64,000 bases of DNA from Actinernus sp. WN-2022 (taxonomy: Eukaryota > Cnidaria > Anthozoa > Actiniaria > Actinernidae), in contig JAOWCC010000019.1 in assembly GCA_030867875.1 (NCBI GenBank), positions 36,065,976 through 36,129,975 on the forward strand, in the 5' to 3' direction. The notes under the pieces were generated by a model. It searched no databases. It was not told the DNA's origin and saw only the letters and a program-made list of their open reading frames with translations. Positions within the stretch are counted from its first letter, which is position 1. Each line of letters opens with the position of its first letter. Of this stretch, positions 22,474 to 35,299 are shown piece after piece. The position numbers and the translations under genes are program-made.

Positions 22474-22710
22474 AAGATAATTCTAGAAATCCAACATTAT
22501 GTTATGCTGTTATAGAATTCTTAATAGAATATAAACTTTGCAGGCTTACAGCGATTTTCGTTATCATGCGGACTTCGAACACCACGACTAATAACAAGTT
22601 GGGGTTTTGCCGTCCGTCAATCAAAACCTACGAGCACGTGCCGACTAAATCCCGAACGTCGACGAGCGTGAAAGGCGCCATGTTTTGAAAGTTCTCCCGC
22701 ATCTTTCAAA

Positions 22711-25240
22711 ATGGTTCGTTCGTACGGAACATCACTTCGCTGGAGGGTAGTATTTTTGCATGTGATTCATCACATTTCAATGGAAGATATCGCCAATATA
22801 CTATGTGTTGGAAGATCGTATGTACATAAAGTTCTGAAACTATACCGACAGACCAAAGGAGTCGATGACAACACTGGACTACGAAGAGGAAGGCCCCGCA
22901 TTATAGATGGTAACTTTCGCTTTACAGTTTGCTTATGCAGTTGCTATTACATGTAAATATGCAAATAAAATCCCTGTTTCCATTGTTACGACAGGCAGAG
23001 ATATCCTACTGATTCGTAAGTTATTGCAACGGCGTCCAGAGCTATACCTACATGTAGATGAGTTACGTGACTGGGTCGAGTTCGAGACAGGGCGAGTGTA
23101 TTCAATCCCTACGCTTAGCCAGTACTTACGGAAAATTGGTCTTTCTATCAAAAAGGTTGGTTGCTAGAGTTTCGCAGTTGTTATCTTAGTTGGGTTTATG
23201 TACATACTGTCATTTGTGCCTTAGCTCCAGGTTATAGCAAAGGAACGGGATGAAAGGAGACGAGCCGAGTTTCGGCGCTTCATATCGCAATTCCACACAC
23301 ATCAGTTGTTGTTTATAGACGAATCAAGCAAGGATGACAGGACTTTCCAGGTAATAACAAATACAGACAAACTACTGATCAGTAGCATGCTGTGGAGTTT
23401 ATTTACATCAACATGCAAACGCACGAGTTGTAATACGGCGGTTCCAATATAGGCCGCTCGCATGTCCGAGCTCGGATTGCACACTGCATACATTGTACGT
23501 GTACAACCATTCCAATTTTCTGTTTCTCATTGCTGAGCTTTTCTGAAAATGGTCGGTCTGTCGGTAAAAAAAAAAAGGGGAGAGAACAGTCTGGCACTGA
23601 CATAGCGTGTTAACAAACCAACTCAAACGACGAAGGAGCTAAGCGAAATGATGAACATAGTGCTTTCTGTACATTTCTCTTGTGTTACTATAAAGGGACT
23701 ACAATTGACTCTCTGCCCTTTTCCTTCCTTTCCTACCTCGATGGACTCAGTTTATTTATTTATTTATTTATTTCTGAAGAAAATGGCAAAATTACGGTCG
23801 GTCTCGATTAATGTATTTTTTTATTTTTTTGAGAAAATCAAAAATCCCCCTGCGCTGGGGGCCGAGCAAGAATTGATGTTTCATGAAATATTTTACCAAT
23901 TATTGATACTTTCATTGATCTTGGGCTTCATGTGATTGGGGGGAACTGACAGGGGTGCTTGGCCATGGTCCAAAAAAATTACCACAAATAATAAAGTCAT
24001 GAAAACAATAATTGCTTTATTATTACCTCTGTACCGGTATGTAATAATCACCTTACAGAGGGATACCCTAAGATGGGACACCAAGCTTTGCTTCTTAATA
24101 GCTTTTTGGCAAGACCTCCTATATTGGCACCCGTTCTGACAGTTCCCACCCTAAGTGGGATGGCCGAGCCCCCCAGTTATATTTTTGAACTGCTAGTATT
24201 TCTCGTTTTCTTAATTATTAGAGAAAGTATGCCCACAGTCTGAAGGGAACAAGGGTTTCACAAAAGGGCAACTTCACAAGGGGTACAAGGTATAGCATAC
24301 TGGCTGCAATTGCAATGGATGGAGTCAAAGCCTCTCGTGCCATTGTAGGAGCCTACAATAAAGCCCAATTTGAGTTTGCCATGGAGCAGTTTGTTTTTCC
24401 ACATGTTGGATCCTATGCACAAAATGAAAGACGTTCAGTGGTCATACTGGACAATTGTGCCATCCACTACTCAGACAGAGTGTTCCAACTTATCAGAGAG
24501 AAAGGAGGAATGACTATATTTCTACCGTAAGTGTCAGCCTCATAAAGTTCCTTTTTAATTCTGTGATTGTCCTGCACCATCTGTCTCGAACAGCTTACTC
24601 CTGGGGTGGATGTCATAATATTGTTCTTGTAGGTCTTTGTTGAAAATATATACATGTAGATGTTACAACTTTACACATCCCAGTAATATGTTGATAGCTC
24701 ACAGCTGGATCAATACAGCTTTCGATATTTTAACCATGCTGTGAACCTATTAATTATAAATAAGTTACTGTAAGTGGTGAGGTGTTGCAATCCTGTTAAA
24801 ATTAATCTCACTTTTTGCAAGTTAAATTACGAAGTCTAATTTTCCTGGTGCCAGTTTGCTCTCAGGATTAATTTATATCTTGGCTATAATGTACCAAAGT
24901 AGCATTAGTATTCAAATGCCATGCATGCATTATAAAACAAGACATGGTATTTCATTAAGAGTGACAGGAGTAAGCAGGACCTGGGGGGACTCGCATATTG
25001 AAATGATGGGGTGCTCGGCCATCACCTTTAGGGGTCCTATTTTACAGCCGTAAATGCATTTTGATGAAAAAATATTGTTTGCACATTCTCTTTGCCATGT
25101 TATTTTATAGTGATAGTATGTTTTGTTTGATACTCCCCTGATATGAATCCGATTGAAAGTTTTGGAGAGGGGAAAACTTGGTTAAAAAGGCATCAAGATG
25201 TGTGTGAAGTGAATCCCCAAAGGTGCTTTGAAATATATAT
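22711..25240 (+). CDS. IS630/Tc1-type DDE transposase gene with introns
   Basis: The exons have plausible GT-AG edges. E1 is 22711 to about 22907 (MVRSYGTSLRWRVV, then helix-turn-helix VGRSYVHKVLKLYRQTKGV and a GRPR hook). E2 is about 22995-23155 (second HTH: PELYLHVDELRDWVEFETG). E3 is about 23231-23349 (FRRFISQFHTHQLLFIDESS; first Asp). E4 is about 24222-24529 (GTRYSILAAIAMDGV, then VVILDNCAIHYSD; second Asp). E5 is from about 25136 (YSPDMNPIES; third acidic residue). This is the full triad order of an IS630-Tc1-mariner enzyme, which excises and inserts at TA. The E5 acceptor is not obvious (no AG next to TACTCC). Multiple introns are unusual for an active Tc1 element, so a domesticated or old family is possible. 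No terminal repeats were found. Confidence 0.82.
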
Positions 25241-25259
25241 ATATTAATAATATTTTATT

Positions 25260-27850
25260 ATTTGTTGCATCTGGTAATCAGCTATTTACCAACTGGAGGT
25301 GATCCAGTGGTGATGTATGTAATCATTTTATTGCAAAACAAGCATGTAAGCTTTCACCAAGTAATATCACCTTCAGTGCAGCAGTGGAGCTCAACCTTAG
25401 AAGTGGTTCATTAGTGACCAGTAAAAAAAATATTCTGGGCCAGTAAAACTTGAGAGCCACTAGCCATGGGGCTAGCAGCTGTCTAGACTAGTAGCATAAT
25501 CAAATATAGATTAGCTAGATTTTTTAACATTTTACAATTTGAAATTCAGGTATAATGTCTATAGGAATTCCAGTGTGTATGGTAAGACTGGGGAGTTTTA
25601 AATTTGTACCAACAAAGAGCAAAATCACAAAATTAGTCACAAAAAAAAAACTAGTTAGCCCATAGCAAAGCTGCACGCATCCTTCACTTGGAAACTACAG
25701 ACTTCAGGCCAGATATCTCCAATAAATGTTTTATAGTGCAAACAAAAACCCTGCAAAATAGCAATAAACTAATTTTAGTTCTTTCAATTATTGTTTTATT
25801 TTGTTTATCAAGCACAAAACAGTTAGTGCAATTTCAGGGGTTTAATTTGTTTACACTCTAAATAAAAGATCCAAAATTAATTTTATTTTTATGACTTGAG
25901 TGATAATTTTGACATGGTAAAAAATGAGTAGCGACAAAACAAACTAGTTTATTAAGAAGAAAAAAACATTTAGTGCCTTCTAATAATCCTGCCTTTCAGA
26001 ATAATTATTTATTGGATTTTGTTTTAATTAGTTTTCTATCCCTCCTGGATTTAATATTTAAATTTGTTATTTCTTGGTGCATTGATAAACAAGTAGATGA
26101 TGGATAAGGAGTAAATGAGATAATGTACAACTACATTCATTTGAGGATTCTTTCCCATAAATCCCCTGGAGAGACTTTTTTTGTACAGGGGGTGGAAAAT
26201 CTTTCAAGTCAAAACAACATTTATTTGGACTTATCATGCCTGCAAACAATTTATTTAGTGTTTTCAACTCTTGCAAACAATTAATGATCTGTCCCTAAGA
26301 AAGAAATACAGAATGACATTAAATAGATAAACTCATAAACACTTTTATTCTGTTCTTGTACACCCTTAGATATCACCTCATAACTGTTCTCAGTACTTTG
26401 CATCCTGTGGCTACATGTAAATGGTAAGGAAATCACTGTGCAGCATGATTTGCTATGTTTCGACAAAGTGAAATTGTATTTACAAATTACAATACATATC
26501 CTACTCTATATGTATCATCACTCAGAAATAAATCTCTTATCCCTTCATATAACATTTTACTTAACTTTTTTTAAACAAATAACTCCTTTTGAAACAAACA
26601 GGCTACCGTAAAGAGCCGTGCATAAGCCACACCCCAAGATTTAGGGAAAACCTTTTTTTTTAATACAAAAAAATTAATAGAAAATATTTTGTCCAAGTTC
26701 ATAAACGCTTGTACTTGATGTCAAACTTCTTCATATTGTGATAAATACATAAACTTAATTGCAAACAAAATGAGCAAATTTCATAGAACATGCTAACTAG
26801 TGCCAATCTCTCATGTGTAAAATTGCGAAGAATGCCTGGTTGTTTGATTTGCAGCGCTCATGACAGCGTGCATCTAGCGTGTTTTGGAAGGTAAATAAGA
26901 TTAATCATGTTTAAATATTCACGAAATTCTAACATATTACTAATAGGTCTTATGAGAGTGTTCTTTATTTCTTTCAAATTGCATTATATTTTCAATGATT
27001 ATGCAAAAATTGCTATATTACGCGATCGGATGCCATTTGAACCAGATTGTAATATACGCACCGTTGCATAATTGTAAAAGCTTCATACAGGTTTATAATA
27101 ATCATGTAAATATGTGTTAATATTGGGTATCCTTTCTAGGTGTTCCATAGATAAGCCACATCCCCGATTTTGAGTGATTTTTTTTGGTAAAAAAAGTACA
27201 GCTTATACACAGGTCTTTGTGGTGTGTACTTGGACAAGAATCACTAAGTGTTAATATTTTGTGTTCCGGGGTTGTAACAATGGGCAGCCAACTGTACAAG
27301 TAGCCACTTGGGTTGTTTGATCCTGGGGATCATTAATGATATTATTATCCATAAAAAAAATGAATATGAAATTTTGAAAAACACAACACATACTAATGAC
27401 TAACAGTCACTTGCTTACAATAGAGTGATGGCACTTAACCTGTGAAATAGAGTTTAGTGTAATAGCAACTAAATGATTGTATTAGAGTAGTTTTCAAATT
27501 AGTGTCGAAAGTTATTTGGTTTTGCGTTTACTTTGCTTTCCCATTGGTCAAGAAAATGGCGTGTTATTTATCAACCAATCAGATTGCAGAGTAAAATCAA
27601 TCTTAGTTTGGTCTTGGTTTTGCTTTGACGTGTGATTGGTTCAGGCGAAAACCATTCACAGACAACTTCAACTCTCTAATGGCTTCTTTGTGTTTACTTG
27701 TTTCTGTGTTTGGCTGGCTGTATGTCATTTGCGTTTGGTTTTACAACACTCTTTTGAAAACTGCTCTACTCCCCTGCAATTCTGTGGTTTTCTTTTGTGT
27801 CTATTTGACTATTAGATTGTAATAGTTAGAGATTGTTTCATGGGTTATAA
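25260..27850. other. Long AT-rich stretch without recognisable genes
   Basis: Only short ORFs without motifs. Two related segments with gataagccac/cataagccac (about 26604-26650 and 27125-27200) may be arms of a degraded miniature element beginning ctaccgtaaagagcc. No gene is supported. Confidence 0.45.
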
Positions 27851-27857
27851 GTGCCAT

Positions 27858-27978
27858 CAGTATACCACTGACTAACAAGTACTGATAAACAAGATTAATC
27901 CTATGCTTCCAAGCATTACAGCCCCTAGATACTTCCTGTAACTGTGGATGTGTTAGAGCAAAAAGCAAAGGTCCTTTG
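27858..27978. repeat. Degenerate duplicate of the SAM-exon 3' end
   Basis: About 115 bases closely repeat 28104-28215 (shared taccactgactaacaagtac and gtggatgtgttagagcaaaa) in the same orientation, 245 bp away. This copy has a 13-bp insertion (tagatacttcctg) and no extended ORF. It looks like a local duplication of the terminal exon of the neighbouring gene. Confidence 0.8.
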
Positions 27979-28082
27979 CATCAACAATATGAAATTTAGC
28001 CTGCATTACATGTATACAACATATTTCTTGGAACATGAACTTAACTAACAGTTACTTGGCAAGCTTAGGAGTGTAAGGTTAA

Positions 28083-28463
28083 TTACATCTTGACGTAATC
28101 TTTAATACCACTGACTAACAAGTACTGATCAGATGAGCTTAATCCCATGCTATCAAGCATAACAGCCCCTAACTGTGGATGTGTTAGAGCAAAAAGCAAA
28201 GGTCCATCCATTTGATTTGTTTCAAATACATGTGTTAGATGCCCAAGCCCTAAAAAAGTGAGAAAGTGACAACACTCTTCTAAAGAAAAACTCCTGAGAT
28301 CCTTTCCTTTCAGTATCTCTTGTTCTGGCACTAAAGCTGATGTCTTGTATCCACAGGATGATGGTCCAGCCACACCTAACAGTGATGATGGTGAAGAGTG
28401 AAGAGAGGTCTCACAAGATGATGGGCTGTTTAAGGAGTGGGATAACTTGGCATCTGGAATGTT
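28083..28463 (-). CDS. SAM-domain terminal exon
   Basis: The minus-strand exon begins after an AG acceptor near 28463 and ends at TAA 28083. It starts with a Ser-rich linker (SLNSPSSCETSLHSSPSS). A C-terminal SAM domain follows (about 60 residues): FSLEECCHFLTFLGLGHL, HVFETNQMDGPLLFALT and LGLSSSDQYL-like helices ending IKDYVKM. SAM domains mediate protein-protein or RNA contacts. It is probably the last exon of the gene whose other exons lie at 29.2-31.5 kb. Confidence 0.7.
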   Translation of the reverse strand, partial: NIPDAKLSHSLNSPSSCETSLHSSPSSLLGVAGPSSCGYKTSALVPEQEILKGKDLRSFSLEECCHFLTFLGLGHLTHVFETNQMDGPLLFALTHPQLGAVMLDSMGLSSSDQYLLVSGIKDYVKM

Positions 28464-29239
28464 CTTCAAATAAAAAGCAAAAAAAACACTTCATAACTAA
28501 CTTCTACATTTGTACCTAAGCCATAAATAATTAATTTCTTCCACTTCTCATATTTTTAAGCCTTTTCATTCTTGACAGAGTGTCCCCTTGTTGGGTGCCT
28601 GATCACTGTTGAAAGCAATCAGGGATTATAACAGAAATCAAATGGTATGTCAGTAAATAAAGAACAAAACTAATCCAATCAAGGTCCAAAATTAGTGGCC
28701 GTCCAGTTGTCAGAGACGACCAAAAATCTGTATTGACTACTAGAGTTACCATTAATTATTAAAACAGGAGGGGGCTGGCAACAAATGAGAAAACCCATAT
28801 TAAAATATACGTCCCCCCTCCCAGACAAACGGAAAAACATACAACCCCCCTTAATATAAATGGAAAAGTTTGACCCCCCTCCCTTCCACAAATTTCTGGA
28901 CTTGTCATAATAATTAATTAGTAAAGGCTGCAATCAGTTATGGTAACCGTTACTAGTTCAAATATTGGAACTTTCACACATGGACTTTGAGGGAGGCGAG
29001 AACATGCAAAAGATTGTAGCTTTATTACTGCCATGTTTGCCTTTTGATGTCTGCTACCTTTGTGAATAATTAATAGAGCCTGCCAGGAATGAGGGGACAA
29101 TACACAGTTGCCCCCAAATTATCATGAGTAGCTGAAGTAGTCACTAGATGGCAAGCCTAAAGTTTGTTTTTAGATCACTGTTTGCATTTCATTCTTCAAA
29201 ACTTAAAGCTGTTTGCTTCAACGTACCTACTGTAAAAAT

Positions 29240-31492
29240 ATACCTGATTCTGCATCATTGCAATATTGGATGACATCATTGCCATTAGTGTGGTCTGGAA
29301 AAGTTCAGCTCTGCCGCTCTCTGCATCCATTCTTTGTTGATTTTGCATGAAAAACATCTCCATAATGCCAGAGGGTTGTCCAATGTCTGTGCTGCACATC
29401 AAAGGTGATGTTGACGTGCTAGTGGATGAAGAGCTTCTTTTGATTTTTGGAGGGGTGATTATTTTATCCAGATGCTGCTCCCATTCTGGTTCTTCTCCAA
29501 CTCCTGCTACTTGACCAGTTAACATCAAGTCAGTCCATAATTTAAGATGCTTGACACCATATCTCCATAACACTCCCTTCTTCTCTAAGTCTCTCACTAG
29601 TTGTACGTGTAGCTCATTCCAAACATCATTTTCACTTGACTGACTCATATCAAGCTTCCTTTTCCTTTTTGATGTCAAGCCCTGCATAGCTGTTACCATG
29701 AATATTAAAATAATTTTTATTGAGTGTTCTAAAACTCAAGAATATTTAATCAGACAAACAATGGAAATCATGACCATGGAGGGCATTATATAACTGTCCA
29801 AATTTAGACCTCATTTACCTGTTTCAGAAGTAATTTAAAAAACTTTCATTTCTTGTTTGATCATGTGATATAGAAACTCTTGCTGCGCCCTTGTGTATAT
29901 CACACGAAAAACACTGCTGCTTGTTTTACAAATAATCGTACTTGTAAGACCTAACAAGGTGGGAAAAAATGCCTCAAAATCAGCCAACTTCAAACTACTT
30001 TGAGAATTTTAAGCCAAGCATTGTCATATTGCATATCTAAACAGTACTTGTGAAGCCAATTTTTTTATAATTTACAAATTAATGGCTTTGGCAGGAATAT
30101 GACGTCATACATGTAGGTTTCACCGACCATTAACTTAGTGTGATAATCGAAATAGCATATTTTCAAGACACCAAAATGCATATTTAAAGGAATTAATGCC
30201 TGTCTTGATTTACCTGGAGGAGATGTATCCACATCTACTGCTGTGCAAGCAAATCTCATAGAGTTGCTGCCACTGTATTCCTTTTTACCAACCTCAAAAT
30301 CCACATCATTTTTCATCAAGACTGGCTGTTTTGAGCCTTTCCTGAGCCAATACATACCATTGGCTGGCATGTAAATGTGTGTTTGCTGTGACGCATTTTG
30401 CCTACTTATCAGGTTTATTAAAGTATTGAGGTCTGTATTCTTGTTTAAGCCATGTAACACTTGTGCAGTTGAATCTACTTTCCCATTTATAAATTTGTGG
30501 AGGAAGATCTCAAATCCATTTTTATTCAATCGAGGTGATCTTCTTGGAGTGGATGGATTAGCTGAAATACAAAAATGATTTATTCAGTTTTAATTCTGCC
30601 TTTGTCTAATACACACATTGGTGGAAAGCCCCACAGTAGCTACCTAATGGGTGGTACACGTACCTACCTACCCAGGCAATAACATGACAACAGCCTTGAG
30701 TATAGATCTGTCAAATCCCTTCCTGTTGCCTTATTCATTCACTTGATTGATTCATTTGTGTTTTTTTTTACATGTTTTCAAATTGGAATGCACCAGTCAA
30801 TGTACACCAGGGACTTGGAATTTGGGGTCAGTGAAAGTGATAACATTTCCTTGCCCCTGGGGAAATGTTGTCGTTCCAAATGCAGGCCCCCATATATGAT
30901 CCCTTCCCCAGGGCAGTCTAGGAAAAATGCACAACACATTTTCCTGTGACAGGGATGCAAAATGGGGTGAATACGAGGTCAAATAAAATCTACTATACTT
31001 TTTTGGTAAAAAAATGCATATATATGAACCATACTTTCTAGAATTTCTCAACTAAAGTTAGGCTTGGGTTCATGAATATAAGATTACGGTAAACAATTAA
31101 AAAAAATGGCAATCTGACTGTTTCGTAATAGTTTGAATTGATGCTGCATACGTTCCCATATTAGGGGAACTGAGGAACTAAGCAAGGAAAGTAAATAAAA
31201 TATCAGCTCTGTCACACTTCCCAAACTACTGGCTAAGCCTTGTCTGTTCTTTACCTTGGCTAGGCTCCTGGCGTTCTTCTAAATCAACCGCTAAGTACAT
31301 GCAAGTGGACCTCTTTCGTTTTCCCGATGGTTGACGCATTGGGTATTCTTGTAGAAGTGCCGAGATATCGCAGTCACTATTCAGCTTTACAACACCTTTG
31401 GCATGGGCACGCTTATAGTAAAGCTGATTGATGATGAGCTCTTTTCCTGTATTATTCCGGTTCACGTAGTCCGCCACACAACTACTGAGTGT
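29240..31492 (-). CDS. Upstream exons of the SAM-domain gene (unrecognised protein)
   Basis: Three minus-strand exon candidates have donor sites. The exon at about 31249-31492 (SCVADYVNRNNTGKELIINQ, then LLQEYPMRQPSGKRKR) ends at GTAAAG. The exon at about 30212-30567 (PSTPRRSPRLNKNGFEIFLH, then LRKGSKQPVLMKNDVDFEVG) ends at GTAAAT. The exon at about 29243-29690 (DVWNELHVQLVRDLEKKG, a Ser/Thr-rich linker, then MMSSNIAMMQNQ) ends at GTATAT and could splice to the SAM exon. The second exon looks like a short beta-rich domain. I do not recognise the family. It may be a host gene or another multi-exon element gene; spliced RNA would decide the model. Confidence 0.5.
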
Positions 31493-32662
31493 TTTGAAGG
31501 TCCATAATGTATAGACAAATGCTCCTATTGAATTGCATTAGGCATCTTAACAATTAATCATTACACCTGAATCCTACTTTCCTTTGCAGAAGTTTTCTAC
31601 AGTTAACATTATTTCATTTCAGAAAAATGGACAAAATGGACAAAACTGACACATACAAAAAAAATATTTCTCCTCAGATTGTTAAATGTCTTACAAAAAT
31701 GCATGTTTCACATCAAATATAGGATTTCTAGATTGCACTAACCTCACTTTCTGCCTCCTAACACTCGCAGTTGCCCAGAACCAAGCCATCCATTCCATAG
31801 CCATTCCATAGCCATTTCACAACCAGCTAAAATCAACCTCTCGGGCTGCAAAGGCTGTCGGGAAGGCCAACCAGTGGGCGGCATAGATCTTTCCCATCCT
31901 CATTTTGAAAAATATATACTAAGTCTGAAGCCACTTCGACCTAATACCGTAATATTGCAGTCAATGGCAAGTAAATGTTGTCCAATATTAAAAAAAAGCT
32001 ACGATAGGTGGTTCCAGACTACCATTTACAAAGCCCACGGGAAGATGACTCAAGAGCTCATTGTCCAGTGTCGATTGGACAAATGAGATTCCTTCTTCTG
32101 GCCAAAATCCCAGGCACAGACTCAGTTCTTCGAGAAAGTGCTGGTTGAAACTGTCATCAGACTTAATGTCCTCCAGCACTCTATAAATGGTGAAAAGGCT
32201 TTAAAAGCCTCAAATTTATTGTTGTCCCAAACAAACTTACCGCGATTCCCACACTAGCCGACTGCGACGCAGCCAAAATGGCAGACTGAAAACTTTGAGC
32301 CCCCAGTATCATAGGTCAGTTGAAAGTTCCATGGCAACAATGACTTGGGTATCCCTTGGGGGGTAGGGTTCATTTTAGTCTAGAAACAGCTAAAATTTGG
32401 CTAAAAATATCAGGTCTGAAAGGGTTAAATAAGTGGGACAAAGACAAACTTATTTATATGGTATGCTAAACTGTGCTAACATTTTTTTCCTTTTTACATC
32501 ACCTTAAAATACTGCAAACTTGGCCTGATCACTTCCAATGCCAGGCTAATGAAGGCCCCATGTTCCAATTTGTATAATATAAGCTTGTTATATAGTACTG
32601 TATGTACTCCCAAACAAGGCATTTATATTTTGTATCGATTTATATTTTTGTTACTCTTGCAG
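31493..32662. other. Mostly noncoding; one possible minus-strand terminal exon
   Basis: A minus-strand segment at about 32180-31988 reads LEDIKSDDSFNQHFLEELSL and CLGFWPEEGISFVQ, which looks protein-like but is unassigned. The overlapping plus-strand ORF at 31874-32086 is not supported. Otherwise AT-rich, with an acceptor at 32661-32662 that begins the HECT exon. Confidence 0.35.
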
Positions 32663-33758
32663 GCTCTAAATAGGGTTGTGGATGGATTGAATAGAGACGA
32701 GTACGTAAGAGTGAAAATAAGAAGAAAATTTGCCTGGAAGTCTAAACTGAAGGTGCAATTTGTTGGCGAGCCTGCCGTTGATGAGGGTGGGCCAAGGCGT
32801 GAGTTTTTTGGCCTTGTTGATCGTATGGTTTTCAATGAGCTGTTGACTGGTGAAGATGGGAAGAAGACATGCATCCACAATGTGATGTCACTAAAAGAAA
32901 ATGAGTATTTTCTTTATGGCCAGTGCATTGCCTTGGCAGTAACACAGGGCTCCCCTGGTCCTCAATGTTTTGCACCTAGCGTTGCAAACGACATTTTGTA
33001 TGGTGATTTACAAAGACTTAATCCATCAATAGATGAGATTCACGATCAAGAAATGAGAAATAAATTACAAAAACTTGAGGCAGATCCAGCACAGTTTTTA
33101 GAAGAAGCATCATTCAACTTCAGTGAAAGATTTGCAGCAGGCTATTGCAAACCGATAAAGAAGAACTTATCAAGTGTGTTGCCCTTCGTTACATAATTTC
33201 TATGTGTCAGGCAGAGCTTGACCAATTATCCAAGGGTTTACAGCTTCAAGGAGTTCTGGAAGTGCTCAGGTCACACCCAAACCAGTCAAGGAGGCTTCTA
33301 GACGGCAACTGTGTTCCTCTCACAGCTGAGATTATGGATGCACATTTTTAGCCTCAGCTCTCTCCTCGTGGCAATATAAAGAGAGAACAAGAAGAAGCTC
33401 TCTCCTCGTGGCAATATAAAGAGAGAACAAGAAGAAGCTATCTTCTTCAACTTCAGCAACTTTCTTGAAGAAGTGGAGAAAAGAAACATTAGATGCATTG
33501 GTGAAAAAGAACTACAGATCACACTTGGCATTTGTACTTGGCTTCATTACTGGTGCTACTAACATTCCAGCTTTAGGATTCGAGCCCACACCCAAGATTG
33601 AATTTGATCACTGTGCACCAGCTGGTTGGAAGTTAACTGCTAACAACTGTGCTAATGTGATTCTCTTTCCAGTTAACGACACTCTCACTGCATACAAGTA
33701 TTTCAAGCAGGAAATGTGTCTTTGTCTTCAGAGTTGCCAGGGCTTTGGTATGCTTTAG
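32663..33758 (+). pseudogene. HECT-domain ubiquitin ligase-like pseudogene
   Basis: An exon starts after TGCAG at 32662. The HECT N-lobe is clear: LKVQFVGEPAVDEGGPRREF (GE-x-A-x-D-x-GG-x-RREF), EYFLYGQCIALAVTQGSPGP, and FAPSVANDILYGDL. A slip at about 33155 leads to EELIKCVALRYIISMCQAEL. A TAG and a 40-bp tandem duplication (33360-33439) break the next part, SPRGNIKREQEEA. Another slip near 33530 gives FVLGFITGATNIPALGFEP and the C-lobe, ANNCANVILFPVNDT, whose Cys would be the thioester residue. The layout resembles G2E3-type HECT proteins, which are abundant in cnidarian annotations. It lies about 11 kb right of element B and could be B's missing HECT, but nothing proves it. Confidence 0.85.
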
Positions 33759-34189
33759 TACTCCAGCACTAAAAATTAAATTCTTGCTTCCAAATTTATC
33801 AATAAAAATTGGAAAATATTGACATGCATTGCAATATTTACAGAAAAAATATATAATATTATTACCATTATTATTGGTTAATATTACATGTACCATATAG
33901 TTATTGTTCCTTGGACAATAGCATATATAGAACTGTTGTTGAAGCAAGTCATCATTTATTTGTTCTAGTTCATTGATATTATAAAGTTTTTGACAATATT
34001 GAATCTTAATCATATTATAATCATATTGCAATATTTAATTTGATGTTTAATTTGACTTGTTAACATTCTATCATGATCAGTTTGTAATTATACAGACAAT
34101 TCCAATACAGAAAGAGAATATTAAAGCATATAATTTGTGTCATAAAATCAACATAATTCATGTAATTATTAATTAGATATTATGTTGCA

Positions 34190-34916
34190 AATGCTTGAAA
34201 CTCTGGAAGATGTTAAAAGCATCTTTTTCATCAACAGGATACTGCCATCCTCTACATGCCATTATATATTCAAAGTATTCTTTATACATGTTCTCTTTGT
34301 AAAATTCAATGTCAAATTTCGGTTCGTGTTCAACATGATATTTCAACTTGTCATATTGTTTCTGAAGTGAATCTAACTGAAGCTGCAGTAGCTTGGCTGC
34401 TTCAGACTCTAGACATTTTACCTGAACATTATCGTGTAGTTCACTTGCTGCCTCGTTGATGGGTTGTACAAGGGCCGTGTTGATAAGCTTAATGTTACTT
34501 TGGCTCGTAGTCGTTGTTTCACTTTCAGACTGAGACGCCTGAGCCTGAGGTAATTGAACCTGTTGCTTGATTGTTCAAGTTCGCATCCTCGTGATCCATA
34601 ATGGAAACCTCAGAAACCACGTTTTCACAAAGTTTAGAAGCTTTTTTTCTCTTGAGAATATCATGCTTTACTATTTCCCTGCGTTTCTTAACAGGCTTTG
34701 TACTCCAGGAGAAAATTGACGGTAGCTGACTCCGGCAAACTCTCTCTCCTTCCGGGAAATGTTTGCCACAAATTCGAGTAGCTTTGGAGGATTCTTTCAG
34801 GGTCTTGTTTTTTATCACTCTTTTCGGACTTCAGGATCGATTGGAATTGTATGAAACTTCAGTTCAGGCGAATTCCTCCAATTGTTCGTGCAACCCGGCA
34901 CACAACAACTCGCCAT
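34190..34916 (-). pseudogene. THAP-domain protein gene with frameshift
   Basis: Begins at ATG 34916 with MASCCVPGCTNNW (first THAP Cys pair) and continues to the FHTIP motif. The frame then stops at KE-stop-stop around 34827-34820, exactly where THAP proteins have an invariant Trp. One base over, the frame goes on with IKNKTLKESSKATRICGKHF (Cys and His of the C2CH finger) and a PSIFSW end. A second slip near 34530 leads to a coiled coil (CLESEAAKLLQLQLDSLQKQ, about 34420-34360) and FDIEFYKENMYKEYF. No transposase core is visible. It could be a small host THAP gene or a fragment of a THAP transposase. Confidence 0.7.
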
Positions 34917-35009
34917 CTTGAAATCCTCGCGTCCTACAAAACAGCCCCATGATGCATTGGAAGACAAGTTCGGTCCCAGTTTCCCTTCGAATATCGGAAA
35001 GGGGTATTC

Positions 35010-35126
35010 TGCTAGGCCTTCTGGTAACCGTGAGCAGTGACGTCACAAGCCATTACAAACCACAGGGATCCCATTAACCCACTCAGACAAAATGCCAACC
35101 CAGAAGGCCTAGGGACTAGGCTGGTA
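35010..35126. repeat. Truncated copy of the 41144-type MITE
   Basis: Shares the right arm almost exactly with 41230-41340 (gtgacgtcacaagc, ccattaacccactcagacaaa, agaaggcct). The left arm is reduced to ctaggccttctgg. It is a partial or deleted copy of the 9-bp-TSD element. Confidence 0.8.
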
Positions 35127-35299
35127 ATCTCCATTCATTTAAACCCTCTCAGTTTCTTATTTTGTAGATGTGAACCTTGAGGACGCATATGTAAATCTTG
35201 AGGCTGTATATATATATTTATCTATTGTAAGTTTTATCTATTGTACGGCTCTCATAAAGAGTATTGTATTGTGATGAGACTCAGTGGTAAAATAAAGGT

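Larger units (their letters stand above)
20999..22480. mobile_element. Integrase/HECT transposon B (left end only)
   Basis: Starts TACGGTGGCCCACAAGGG, identical to the first 18 bases of element D. A long minisatellite follows (21018-21598), then a zinc-ribbon coding segment and the same downstream module as D (FLLQTYKQELGKPYSRI). It has entered the integrase of element A, probably with TSD gttggg (20993-20998). I found no matching right end in the window. B is therefore truncated, perhaps where the IS630-type gene begins near 22.6 kb, or it is rearranged. Confidence 0.75.

Noticed and set aside
23648..24139. ORFs in the 0.9-kb gap between IS630-type exons
   Set aside because: AT-rich and low complexity (tttatttattta), located in an intron of the transposase gene; no motif.
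30743..31051. Overlapping plus and minus ORFs
   Set aside because: They shadow each other across an unremarkable intron-like region of the SAM gene.
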